Below, piece by piece: positions 1-11,859 of a stretch of DNA of 48,127 nt. Both the position numbers and the translations under genes were made by a program. The DNA is from Saccoglossus kowalevskii. Taxonomy: Eukaryota; Hemichordata; Enteropneusta; Harrimaniidae. Where the stretch lies: the NCBI RefSeq assembly GCF_000003605.2, contig NW_003109086.1:163436-211562 (forward strand), given 5' to 3'. Below the pieces are notes generated by a model. The model worked only from the letters and a program-made list of their open reading frames with translations. It did not search any database and was not told the origin of the DNA. Position 1 is the first letter of the stretch. Each line of letters starts with the position of its first letter.

Positions 1-1012
1 AACTTCTCAATAATCATCTACAACTTATAAAGTGAAGCTGGTAGAGCATGACCGTTGATTGATACTGCTGGAAGGTGCATAATCGCTTATAACATACATG
101 GTGATCAGATTATCGTATCACAGTTTATCGTATGTCAAACGAAACAACAAGCACAAATTCAATAAATCACGATAGATGGGAGAAAACATAGCAACATTGA
201 AATTCATGTGATACAAGCTTATCGAATTTTATATTCTGCGAAATGGATTCTTAACAATCTCTAATTATTGGATACAAAATATCACACTATTTTTTTCTCG
301 AAATAAATACATAAATAAGGTATGGAGGTGCAGGTATAGAACTGTCATGATTTACACTCTTGACTATTTTTTAAGTTTAAAGATTACAGTAATTATATAC
401 TATATGTGGATTTCTGGATGAGTAAATCCTGAGTAAAAGTATTGGCCTCGTGACATCATCGCTGGCTTTTCTAAATAAACTAAATCCAACAAAATATTTT
501 TTTTGAAGAAATTATAAATTTGGATGTCGGGTAGATCGCGTGTATGATATCAAGCCACATACATAATTTTGTCATTCATAGCAAAACGACCGAAGCATTT
601 CTCAGATCGTTAATTGAGTGCTAGCCCCAAAATATCTGTTTCATAATTGCAATTGCAAACAGTAATCAGCGTTCGTGCAAACAGATCTGTTATGCATATG
701 AGCCATAACGCTAAAGTTACAATATCTGCGTTAGATTTCAGCCTTTACACACATGATGTGATTCCCGTTTTTAAATGAATTTTTTTACACTTGTTTATGT
801 GCCATATTTAATTATATATTAAACAAAAATCAAGCAAAACAATTTAGGAATAATCTACAACTCATCAGATTCTTAGCCCCTTCATTTAAATTATATTTGC
901 TCCGACTCCCATATATATATACCTGCATCCCACCTTTATGTCTCGAATATTATTATGACTTGTAGTTTGTGAAAAAAATATTTATATAATTACAAACTAT
1001 CATTTCAGTTGA

Positions 1013-3483
1013 CTAACACCTAATACCGCGCATTAACGGAATCACTAACCAACGGACTGATGATAAAATAAAACAAATTGTTGCAAATATCACTGCAATA
1101 ACATCAATAAAGTAATACTCTATAACAGAAAGTTGCTTCCTCTGAACCGTCAAATGACTGGCATCATATTTGATCACGTGCTAATCTAGAAAACCGCGGT
1201 CTCTGTAGCATTCATTGGTACATCTTTGACGATAGCCGATAATTTTCTAGCTCTGTTACTGTATCTGGAACAGACTAAGTTATGAACACATATTGATTTG
1301 CTCATTCTAAAATATCATATCAATAGACACGAGTTGAGGTAACATATTCAACATGAAGCAAACAAGAAGTATTTATTGCCAATTACTCACTTCTTATCTG
1401 ATAACACCTCCACCATGGCTTTGTACAAGTTCCCATCATTTAGTGACTTCATTTTGACGTATGTGCCAACACCGTTAGATTTAATTTTAGCGGCGGTGTC
1501 AAATTAGTCCATCATTAGTGATATACACACCATGATACATAGCTTCACGATAACTGCTTAACCTGCCATGAGTTATAAGCAATCGCGTTTTGGAGTGAGC
1601 TGGTGGAAGTACAGATTTGTAACACATATATTTTATATATACACATGTACTCTTTCGAATTTCGGTTACGAGGATGCACCAACATCACCTTATGCATACA
1701 AAGCTATGCAAGCGTAAGCAGCTGTTCAGAATTTTACAATGTTTCCAATAAAAAAAGGTACATACTTGAAATACAATTTTATCCCCTGACTATAATGAAT
1801 AAAATAGCGGGTTGCTAAGTTTATTCAAATAGCTAAATCGTTAGCTAGATATCATATAGTCTCTATTCAATAACAACAACAATAATTGTCTAGAACACAT
1901 ATAAATTACACCATCCCAAGTTCACGTTCTGAATGACAAATAGCTCGCCTAAAAGATCATTCTGATTGAACCATTTAACAATTTTAATGTTATCACGAAC
2001 ATGTAGCGGGGTTGATCCTCCATAACTAAATATTATTTTAAAGGGAAATCAGGCAAGTGTCGACAGTATTATACCAAGTGTTTTGCTTTGAAGAAATGTT
2101 ATAAATGCCACCACTATGACGCCCTCATCGCCAGAGTTCTGCATAAATTCTTCAAGATCCTGAAATATAATTAAACTTCTGTTGTTCTTTCAATTCCATT
2201 TGACGCTTACACATAATCTCACAAAACAGCAATAATTATGTTTTATGATAAAGAAAACGGTATCCATTTTAAACATTTGAAATGCAAAGGTGTATTGGGA
2301 AACATCAAAACAGAGGCGTATAGGCAACAGTAGCGGGTAACGACTTTGAAAACCATTTGATGCATTGAAATCATGAGCATTGTAAAAAAATAGCTATATT
2401 ATAAAAAAACGTTAGCAATGACCTAATATAAATAGTTGTTGGTTTTATCTAACACTGATTTGTTAAACATTTACACTAAGATTGAACATTTTTGCAGGGT
2501 AATTCATACGTGAAATGCAAATTAAATGCAAATTAAATAATTATTCAAATATTTTATAACCAACTGACAGCAGGATGCAAATAGATATAAAAAAAACAAG
2601 ATTACTCAATAGTTGGATGTTTATTGTTCTCTGGTTGAGTTATTTAATTTCTCTTACATAATAATCTAGTTAGATTTTACTAACACCAGCTAACATTTGA
2701 TTCACCAATATAAGCATATATACATACTCATCATAGGCAAAGCATTAGCTGGTTTAGTAGTCAGCAGTCCAATTGGAATGACATTAGAAACCAAAAGATG
2801 AACATAACCAATAACAAAATCTGTCACGTAAAGATGCAGCATTGTCTGATCAAAAGGATGTCTTTCTGAAGTAATGTTGTGTTTGTGCTGCAGTGTGACA
2901 AAAGGCATATTATAAAAGTTATTTGATGCTAAGTAGTTTTTAAATCTGGCTAAAATCGTCATTTCATCTGCAAGCATCATGGTTTGCATTGAGCAGGATA
3001 GTAAGATACAGGTGCTGTCACATTGGGTATGTATTCAACATCAGACGCAATATGTATAACAACATACGGAATACCCATGTATTTTTATAACAGTAACAAA
3101 TAGAGTCTGTAACTGCCATGTAGTAGGTTTTCAGAGAATCTCGAATGTGTGGTGGAGCACTGCGTCACGGTACGCTGCATCCGATTCAATTAATCATGGT
3201 TCATGTCATTGTCGTAGTAATCGGGGAGAAAGTCTTCTTGAAAATAATTTATAACCACTGGTTTCAAAGTGTGTATATCCAATTCCGTATACATTTTGTT
3301 AAATAAGTCTGTGGAGAATGATAATACATCGACCGAGTGACCTTATTTCATTAGAGCTGCTCATATGTTTGCAATATTTAGGGTGTGTCTTTTAGATTCA
3401 TGGAATCCGAAAATGACTATGTCAGCGCAGAAAGATTCCTGGAATACAAATAAAATGGCCAATGTCTACAGATATTTCTTCAT
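1013..3483 (-). pseudogene. UDP-glycosyltransferase pseudogene A
   Basis: This is a four-exon relative of the intact UGT at 38868-42294, read on the minus strand: exon 1 at 3483-2732, exon 2 at 2159-1949, exon 3 at 1599-1391, exon 4 at 1264-1013. Exon 1 starts at the ATG matching 38868 but has a stop at codon 6 and several frameshifts. Its last third (2989-2732) stays open and clearly UGT-like. The exon 1 donor has changed from GTGAGT to ATGAGT, and the exon 2 donor from GT to GC. Exon 2 has lost the LGT of the VALGTF strand and has a stop in place of Arg. Exon 3 has HGR for HGG, a deletion over the GVPM-to-DQ segment and a stop. Exon 4 has a stop at the Trp of AVFW, then a one-base deletion. 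It cannot make a UGT. Confidence 0.9.
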
Positions 3484-3695
3484 TTTCTGGAATGCTCTAC
3501 AGATATTCTGCTCAAAAAGGAGAAACACAAACATTCGATCAGAAATACTGAAACCATCATTATGCTTGTATGTATCTAACATGTCGACCCCATTGCTTAA
3601 ACCTGTAAGCAAAAAGTTTGTCTAATAATCTATATATAATTTATTATATATAATGTATGTTTAGAGTTGAATATTGTTATGGATGCATTCAATGT

Positions 3696-3878
3696 TTATA
3701 TGTTACTAATCGACCTTACATACGTCTCCCGAAACCTCTTATGTAAAAAATGGTACTGTTTATTATACCGCTTACCATCAACAATGATTTTTTGTACTAT
3801 ATATTTGTAAAACAATTCAATCACTTGTGCACCAAATAGGATTAATACGGGATAATTCGTTTCGTCGAATACTGCCAT
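3696..3878 (-). other. Conserved short ORF upstream of UGT pseudogene A
   Basis: A 60-codon frame begins MAVFDETNYPVLILF. The matching start in copy B (near 29155) reads MAAFDETNYPVLILF but stops after about 23 codons. It lies 5' of the pseudogene in both copies. No similar sequence was noticed upstream of the intact UGT. It could be an old 5' exon, part of another decayed gene, or chance. I do not recognise the protein. Confidence 0.2.
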
Positions 3879-4864
3879 ATTTTGAAAATATTTTTCGTAT
3901 GAGACAATGCACTTTGTCCATTAAACTAATGACGAACAAGTTATATGCACGGTAACACGGCGGTACTCACGATGCCAATATTATTCACGTTATTCACGTT
4001 ATCTGACCAACGCGTGTAGCAGCAAATATGGATTATCTAAATACACTGTTTTCTGTTATTATTTGTTGAGTGCTTCTTTTTTGCAAAACATTGGTAAGCA
4101 TCATAGGAACCAGTATCAATGATCATAAAGAACAGCTGTATTAATTTAGCAGTTAAGTATATCTTTATTGTTTTGTATGCAATGCTGTTTACATTCCCAC
4201 AATAACTATTTATAATGAATTGTGAGTCTGTTTAGTTAACTTTTGTGTCTAGTAGTCGTTATGACTAGGGAGACTTATTTTTCGCGTTTAGTGTAGTAAT
4301 ATTCAGTTGAGCGATATTTTAATTAAGATAAATATTGAAATCGTTACATTTCGATAAATACATTTCTGGTTAATTTTGAGTGAACATGCTCCTGCGAGAC
4401 AGTTTAATGTATTTAGTACCCCCCATCAAATATAACAATTAGAGATTTATGTACTGGTATGGTGTCAGGGTCGTTTTATTTGTTTTTCATATGAATTGTC
4501 TTCGACTGTAAATTAAAAACCAAATAAAATATCATTGGCAAATTTGTGTGTAGACCAAATTCTGATGTCACCATTAAGTGTGTTGTGGATATTGTTTCTT
4601 TAAATGGCAAACATTTTTGTCATTCTGTCAATTATATTTTAATTATCTTGTTGACTGCTTGTTTATATAGATTTGTATGCTTACTTTTATCGTCATGAAT
4701 AATATCTCGTCTGCACGGGTTGACGACATTGTTTAGCAAACGGGCTGCCATTAAATTGTATTTAAATGTTGCATTGTCAGAGGGCGGAGTTTATGTCAAA
4801 CTTTTTCAGAATAAATAAAGTTATATTCCTGTATTTAGGCAGTTAAACAGGATTTGAATGAACG

Positions 4865-4912
4865 GGTAAAGTTGCGACGGGCGTTGCTGGGAGCTTAGGC
4901 CACTAGTTCAGC
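4865..4912. repeat. Short dispersed repeat, copy 1
   Basis: The block around GGGAGCTTAGGCCACTAGTT resembles the block at 9765-9806 (TGGAAGCTTAGACAACTAGT), including a GACGG(G)YGTT motif just upstream in both. The likeliest explanation is two relics of one dispersed element. Its borders cannot be set. Confidence 0.35.
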
Positions 4913-6039
4913 CAAAAGCATTTTGACCTTTTAAGTTGTGTAAATAAAGAATAGATTGTACTAACTTTGACCGAGTGATCCGCCGACAGACAGTTTAACA
5001 AAACAAACAGCGCTAGTCAACCGAAGCCATGATCATACAAGCACATAAAATACTGATCACTGCTTTCCGATTATTAAATACATACATTTTTCAGGATATT
5101 TAAAACATTTCTATTTTAGTATTTATTTTACTGAGAAACCAACTTCATTGTCATCAAGGTGAATTACATTATGTGCCATTTTGCCGTTGAATTCTTGGAG
5201 ATAAAATACGTGAAGTGCATACGGCACACGCCACGGCTCGTCCTTGGCGCGGGTACTTGTGGTAATTTGAAGAATGATCACGGTTTTATCTTATTTTGTG
5301 GATATATGTCACACATCCGCCATCGTCTATATCGACAGTATAATAATGTTCATCACAACAGCGGCGGGGATACTTTGGCTTCACCTCGGTTGACAATGAG
5401 CTCTCCGGGCCGCTAAAACTGTATGTCCACCGCTTTTAGGGTGATCATTTGTATTATTACACCGAATAAATTACTCCATCATGACAGTCTTCCAGGTCAC
5501 CCTCGTAGTGCCGAATAAATGTATATGAAAAAAATGCATTATTGTATGGCAAACACAGTACTGATTTGCAGCAACGATAGCCGAACGAGATGTAAGCGCC
5601 CAGTGATTTTCTGTTACGTCGGTCAAATATAGTGCGTCCTCAGTTTTGGCAGTGTTTGAAATTGGCTGTATTGCACGAGGCGTCTCAATTGTGTTGTTAG
5701 AAACAAATTACGTTCCATTTATAAAGTGTTGTACACAAGATATGTAATTATGTATTTAATATAATAGAAAAAAGTAATAACAGATGTTCATCAGAAGATG
5801 GTTTCATAGCGCTCAGCGAGGCGTATTTGACACTGCACGAACAGTGAAGGTCAGTGTGTCACGCCTTTAATTCACTGAATGGGTATCTGGGTGTTGAATG
5901 TTCGTGTCGTGGTTCAATTAATAATTGACGCAATAAACCTGATGACGTCATGGTGTCCTAGGGTTGTTGCTGATCGTTATCTTGTCCACTGGAGTCCAAG
6001 CTAGTCAGGTCAAGCAAGGCGTGATCCTGAAATATGGCG

Positions 6040-6240
6040 AGCAGATCCACGTACTATCATAGCTAAACCCAACGGTAAACATCGGATTCCGAAGCCAAAC
6101 AGGAGAGAAAGCCCGGCACCAAGGTTGGGGAGGTAGAGTTCGACGATTCAATTCGTGAACTTCAGTCGCTGGTTACGTGCAATTCACCGGGCGATTGATA
6201 AGAATCGCCACACGTCGGAAATGACAGGTACCGAACATAC
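6040..6240 (+). other. GC-enriched, coding-like island
   Basis: Against an AT-rich background this 200-base patch is GC-richer and holds an open frame of about 43 codons (roughly 6081-6197) rich in charged residues, including KVGEVEFDDSIRELQSL. It is followed by a stop and then by CAGGTACCG, which could serve as a splice donor. No start or acceptor is convincing. It might be an exon relic or part of an old retroelement leader. I do not recognise the product. Confidence 0.2.
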
Positions 6241-7797
6241 ACATGTGATTCATGGGCTTTCAGTTATCATACTAAACTTGTAACTTATATAATTGTTATT
6301 TTCCTGGCCAGTTTATTTCTGTGATATTATACAAATATGTACGCCACATATTGGAAAATCGTTCCTCCCTCTTGTCGCAGGATAGTTGGCCTTCAATTTA
6401 GAGTGCCCTTTCCAGTACACTCAAACGTGGTTTTGGGCTATGTAAAAACGTATACCACATAGAATTTTATTTCATCACAGTTTCATGACTTTAGTTCATT
6501 ATGATGGGAACTCATACGCGCAGTCTTAGCCGTATTTAAGGACCACTATTAGCTGTCTAGACCGACTCTTTAGTCTATTATTCGTAGATTGTTCAAGGCC
6601 GCAAGATAATTGACTTCATCGACCTTGCTGTGTTGGTTTGAATGCCTAATTTTGTAATTCCCTAATTCTTACCAACTGAGTATCCACACTGATGCGTGGT
6701 GTAGGTCGTGTTTGGCACTATACTGTTACCGGAGACGAGAGTCGAACATAATAAACTATGGTTTCAAGTAGTTCATATGTGGCTTTCTATGTGACAGGTG
6801 TGCATTGTTGCTTCCAATTATTTATGTATATAATTGTATTTAACTCCATTGATTTCCATTAGTCTCGATTAAACCCGAGTTACAACACGAATTGTGTAAT
6901 TTTAAATCGGTTATAAATCAGCCCCGAGGTGGTTGATTGAATATTTTTGGGTAAGCACTTGACCTGACCCAGTGACAGGCCAGCTACCATGATACGTTAT
7001 AGCGATTTTATATTTGGATCGCATTTTTGCAATGAAAGTGAAAATAAATTTAAATGGTAATTAAATATCATTTGTATGGGAGTTAGAGGGGGTTAATGTA
7101 ATGTATATTACATCCCTCTATGTCATTACATCTGTCACACAACTAATCGCGTGACGTAGGTCCACTCAAGGTGCATGTATAAGTGCAGTTGCTTTGGTAG
7201 TTTACAAGAGTAAGTCAACATTGAAGCTGCATCAGTGTAGTCCAAGCGGAAGCGGCTTATTTTATGAACTGATAATATGATAAGTAGGGCGTATGCATTT
7301 TAGGTCAAGTGAGAGGTTATTTGTTGTACAGTGTCACAGATAAGCTATTGCTGCATGTAGTTATTTTGAAGTTTAAGAAAACAAAGAAAACTCAAAATTG
7401 CGGAAAGTGACTGATTAAATATATTTTGAGATTCTTAAACAATTAAACATATTTAACTGTTTTCTGTGAGTATTTGATTCTTATGGTACTATTTATTAAT
7501 TTCAGCAAGACGTAACTATTATTGCAATGGTTTAAAACATACGTGATGGCTTATATCTTTTGCGTTCATATCAGTAAATCAACCAATGACAATATGTAAT
7601 GGGCGATGCCAAATAGTTTTATCAGCCTTTAAAAGCAACAGTAGTTTTTGGTCTGGGGATTGATCTTTTTTATTCATGGAGCAGCTCATTTATCCTTTTT
7701 CTTATTTATTTGATGGTAGTCATGTGACCTCAGCCTTAAAATTGTGAGCGTGCCAGACAATCTTAAGGATGACAGTAGTTTTCGTCGTTGTCAGATG

Positions 7798-7840
7798 GAT
7801 ATATAAATATATAGTATATTATATTATTATATTATTATAC
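7798..7840. repeat. AT-rich microsatellite
   Basis: A run of TATA and ATT units (ATATAAATATATAGTATATT followed by ATTATATT repeats) is simple low-complexity sequence. Confidence 0.7.
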
Positions 7841-9129
7841 ATCTGTCACCAAAACGCAATAAGTTAAAGCGTGGCGTAATTTTGCGGTATTTTACGGGGC
7901 ATGTTCATCCTACCATATAAGGAAATGCGATTTCCAAATATGGAATGCTTACGCGCGTAAACGTCATCTAATGATAAAAACAAACATGGCTGTCATTGGG
8001 ATTTCACATGGCTCCACCCAAAGAAGTTCGCTGATTCTGTTCTAAAATATTGGATTTCGTCGGTCGATACTTCAGATCGACTGTCATCGTGCATACTTTG
8101 AGGTTTTCTCGTAATAATCTCATATTATAACCAGCATATTAATTGTGAAAATAAATCGACTCAAAAAAAATTTCGCCTATGGAATAAAGGGTAGTACTTG
8201 ATAATACACAAGTGTATTAAACGAAAGGGCCCTAGAACATGAATTGACTACATATTTGAAAAAAACGAATTAAAATTATCTGGAAAACTATAAAACCATA
8301 TGATTGCTTTCAGACTGTTAACATTGATATTAAATTGCTGAGTGTCGGTAGTTGTTTGCTAGTCGTTCACCACATAAAGCCAAACGAACGCCAGTTTCCG
8401 CAGAGTGTGTCGGTGAAACAAACCGTCTTGTCCTCCATGTTTACCTTTAAAATGGATTGCGAACCTCAACACGATATGTCAGTTGAACTGTTGTTCACCT
8501 AGATGATATTGATTGATTAAAAGATGAAAAAACGGATGGAAATTAGGAATTATGAAATGTTTCTTGCTTGTTTCGTTTTCACCGGTACGAACATAATGTT
8601 TACAAAAAAGTCGGGTGATGACTACGAGGTGCAGACAATGCATCTTAGTATTTACCCCACACTATAGGTACACTTGAATAATTATGAAGCCACAATGGCA
8701 TTCGTGCATAAATTGGGATAATATCTATAAAAGGAAGTATGAACATGACGCCACAATAGATCGTGTGCATTAGTCAGCATATGTTATTATAAATGAAATT
8801 TGGATGATGACATCACAATGACATGCTGTGAATAAATGTGCAAAAATTAACTATGTTTAAATCGAGAGAGCAATGAGGTCGTCGTGAATAAATTAGCATA
8901 AATTACTTGTTTTTATATTTTTAAATTGGACGAGCAATGGTGTCACGTGGAACACTAATGACAAGCCAGTTAAAAATAATCCTATGCGGTCACACTTAAT
9001 TCAGTCTCGTGATTTAGTGCAGACTGGCATTAATGGAGAGAGTATTGGAGTACCCAGCATTCTTCGTATCAAAAACATATGATAGTAGCGGGATGGAACC
9101 CATTGCGCCACTTTCTGTCTGAAATACCC

Positions 9130-9560
9130 CTGCCACAAAGAATATTTTGACTCGTACGGTTGTTATCACGCGGAATTTAAGAGATTTCACGAAAGAGGAT
9201 CCATAATTATCGCACACTTCGATTTCAAGCATCATTCTCTTCTGTATGTGTGTGTGTTTAACCAATACGTCCTGCATTATTGTGCAAATATCGAGGAGAT
9301 GACTCTTTCACGAAAAGGTCCAACTTGGTCTACCGCCGTTGAATCTTTGGCAAGGAGGCGAGTTTGGGAAGGTGATCTAATCAGCTAAATATATAGCATG
9401 TAATAGTTTGACTCATACGGTAGTCCGCCATTACACGGAGATTTTTCGAAAGCGACGCCCGTACGTGACTCGACCATACTTCGCATACTTCAAGCCTCAT
9501 TCTATGCAGCGTGTGTGGTCAATAGTCTTCTAATACTTGTTGAGATTGACATTTAAATGA
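9130..9560. repeat. Diverged tandem pair, period about 260 bp
   Basis: The block from 9146 (TTTGACTCGTACGG, then CACGCGGA, TTTCACGAAAG, ACACTTCGATTTCAAGC and GTGTGTG) recurs from about 9407 (TTTGACTCATACGG, ACACGGAGA, TTTCGAAAG, CATACTTCAAGCCTCATTCT, GCGTGTGTGG). The minus-strand open frame at 9277-9014 covers part of the first unit but is not open in the second. I therefore read it as repeat sequence rather than a gene. Confidence 0.45.
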
Positions 9561-11859
9561 CGTTTATGTGATCAGATATATCGAGAATTTTACCGGATTC
9601 AATCTATATCTGTTATCACATATTTTTTCTTACACAGTTTTACAAGCATACTCATATTTTGAAATTTCAAACAAGAACATATATTTTTTACCGTCTTTAT
9701 ATAATTATCAGATGAGCGATTCTGATTTTGAAGAAAAAAAGAGTGACTGAATAAAAAAGGTGTACAGACGGTGTTACTCATTGGAAGCTTAGACAACTAG
9801 TTCAACAGACTGGCAACGTCTATTGTTCAAGGTGTTGATCAGCTTAATTGCATATGCTGTGTGTGCTACGCTCGGTAGTGTCGATATAGACACCGTCAAA
9901 GTTTACCGAATATTCTGCACATTTCGCGTTTCTTCGGAAATTGCGTATTTCTCGTAAAAAAGATCCAGACATTTTCAAAACAACGGGAGATACGTTCTGA
10001 ACATTTTGACACTTGCAGCTGTGTAAGAATATTAAGAATCGACCAACATTTAGGCGAGTTACAAGTAACTGAATGTCTTAGTATATACCTCAAATAGGTT
10101 TTGAATATATAATTAATAATATATAATCTTTGAAATGATATTTATCGCTTTTGCGGATTTTCGCGGAATGTTTCTGACATTTTATCGGGAAGAGCATATC
10201 ACAGCGTTTTGAGCGATCATACCACTTTGTGTGTTAACAGTTTTGTTGTTGTTTTCAGGGGTGCCAAAACATGGGATAGCAGGTTTCTTATACATGATAT
10301 CTCTCGGCGTATCAGCGTAATCCGTTTATTGGTAAAAATGGAGGGTATGTTATTTTGTTGCGTTGTTCGTAACTATCGTCCTCAGATTCGCTGAATTCTT
10401 CTGTAAATGCCATTTTCGAATTACGGTGCGGTCATGGTGGTAACCAGAATTACCTATGTCTCGCGATAGTTGATTGGAATATGAATTGATCGCGCGTTAT
10501 TTTGTGAGATCTAATGATAATCTTGTTGCTCCGCAACGTTTTCTAGATATGATAAAAACTAATAACCCAAACAAACGTGGCACGCATTACTTCAATATAA
10601 AACGCCGCGCTGCCAGTCTGTTATTAGTTGTCTGTGTTGAGAAAAAGTAAGAAATGTACAAAAAATTAACAAAATGTTTATATGTGAAATGTATTATTTT
10701 TTAGTGATCACTGTTTATTTTTTTATTTTCTAAGGTTTTTAAATGGATTGTTTATGTACTCGTATTTCTCGTGGCGTTAGAAAGAAATATTTAACAAATC
10801 TATACATTTACACGCTATACAACTATTTTCTTTACTCCCATTGTATTTTTTTCCGTGGCGTTAAAACAAACTCAACCACGCCATAAATATATACTCCTTG
10901 TAAATATTTCATCAATTTTTACACTTCTTTCATGTAAAAACTCCGGTAGTTTGCAAAATGCCGTGTATTGTTTTTCACTTAAGCAGAGTGAATGGTTGTG
11001 CGTGCGTGAATGTGATCGCCATCTACGGTTCATTCAGGAAATTGTTACGTCACTACTCAACAAATATAAAAAATATATGCTAATTTATGCTAATTAATTT
11101 ACGACGACCTAGTTACTACCTCAATTTAAACATATTTAATGCATGCAAATGTATTCACATCATTCATTGTCACGTCATCATTATTCAAACTACCCTTCAC
11201 GCTCATTTATGATAATTTATTCTAATTAATGCACATAAATTCATTGTGACCTCATATTCAGAATTCATTTTATAGACTTTCTCATAATACCCGGTTCCAT
11301 CTACCAACTAATTATGATAATAAACTTGGCATAGATAATAAGTATTTATTGTAAATTTGAGTTGGTGCTGGCATGAAATGTTATTTAGTGAATGTATTGA
11401 ATTATCTAGCAGGATAATAATTATTCAACTAAAAAAAGAAAGAACACTTTTAGTCCACTGCGCAACATGTGGGTCAAGGTTCGATTCTTTCTGTCTTTTT
11501 ATATGTTAAAATATCTGTACAATATGAGCGATGACATTGAATTTTAATTAAAATATCGCAATTTTCGTAAATCTGTGTTTGTTATTTTACAAGCTTAGGC
11601 ATACTCCACTAAATATAAAGACATAATAACAATAAGAACTTGTGGGGAGGTCGGTCGATCGGCCGGTTGGGTGGCAATTATTGATTGACGTACATGTGGG
11701 GAGGTCAATGGAAGGTCAGTCATGCAAAAGCAGACATACTGAAGAATGTTGAAAGCTTGTCGTCACTTATGTGCACTTTCAGAGAATAGAGTTGTGTTTG
11801 ATGTTCACTAATTACTGCGTAAATTGCATTGTTATTCATTCTTCAGATACGTGTGATTC
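9561..11859. other. Intergenic stretch upstream of the sulfotransferase gene
   Basis: No supported gene. It contains the second copy of a short dispersed repeat (9765-9806), short frames without coding character, and TGTGGGGAGGTC twice (about 11641 and 11695). The sequence just before 11860 (ATTCATTCTTCAG followed by ATACGTG) would make a reasonable acceptor for a 5' UTR intron of the gene that follows. Confidence 0.5.

Larger units (their letters stand above)
1..4045. repeat. Segmental duplication, copy A
   Basis: The window opens with a sequence that reappears in the same orientation from 24621 (shared start AACTTCTCAATMATCATCTA, then GTGAAGCTGGTA and TGATACTGCTGGAAG). The match can be followed by eye through the UGT pseudogene and its upstream flank, ending near TATCTAAATACA at about 4045 here and 29330 in copy B. 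Both copies hold different internal insertions and deletions, so the duplication is not recent. It is cut by the left edge of the window and may extend further. Confidence 0.85.
4046..9013. other. Intergenic stretch, no supported gene
   Basis: The stretch is AT-rich with scattered short frames and none with convincing coding character. It includes a GC-richer island (6040-6240), an AT-rich microsatellite (about 7798-7840) and short repeated motifs, listed separately where they can be described. I see no splice-framed exon, RNA gene or promoter I would defend. Confidence 0.6.

Noticed and set aside
10855-11097. 80-codon plus-strand frame before the sulfotransferase
   Set aside because: No motif or splice context, and it overlaps AT-rich repeat-like sequence (ATGCTAATTTATGCTAATTA).
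11436-11500. tRNA-like patch with GGTTCGATTC and flanking AGAAAG/CTTTCT
   Set aside because: Only about 52 bases between the would-be acceptor arms, the T stem does not pair and no anticodon arm forms. It may be a worn SINE head but is not a tRNA.
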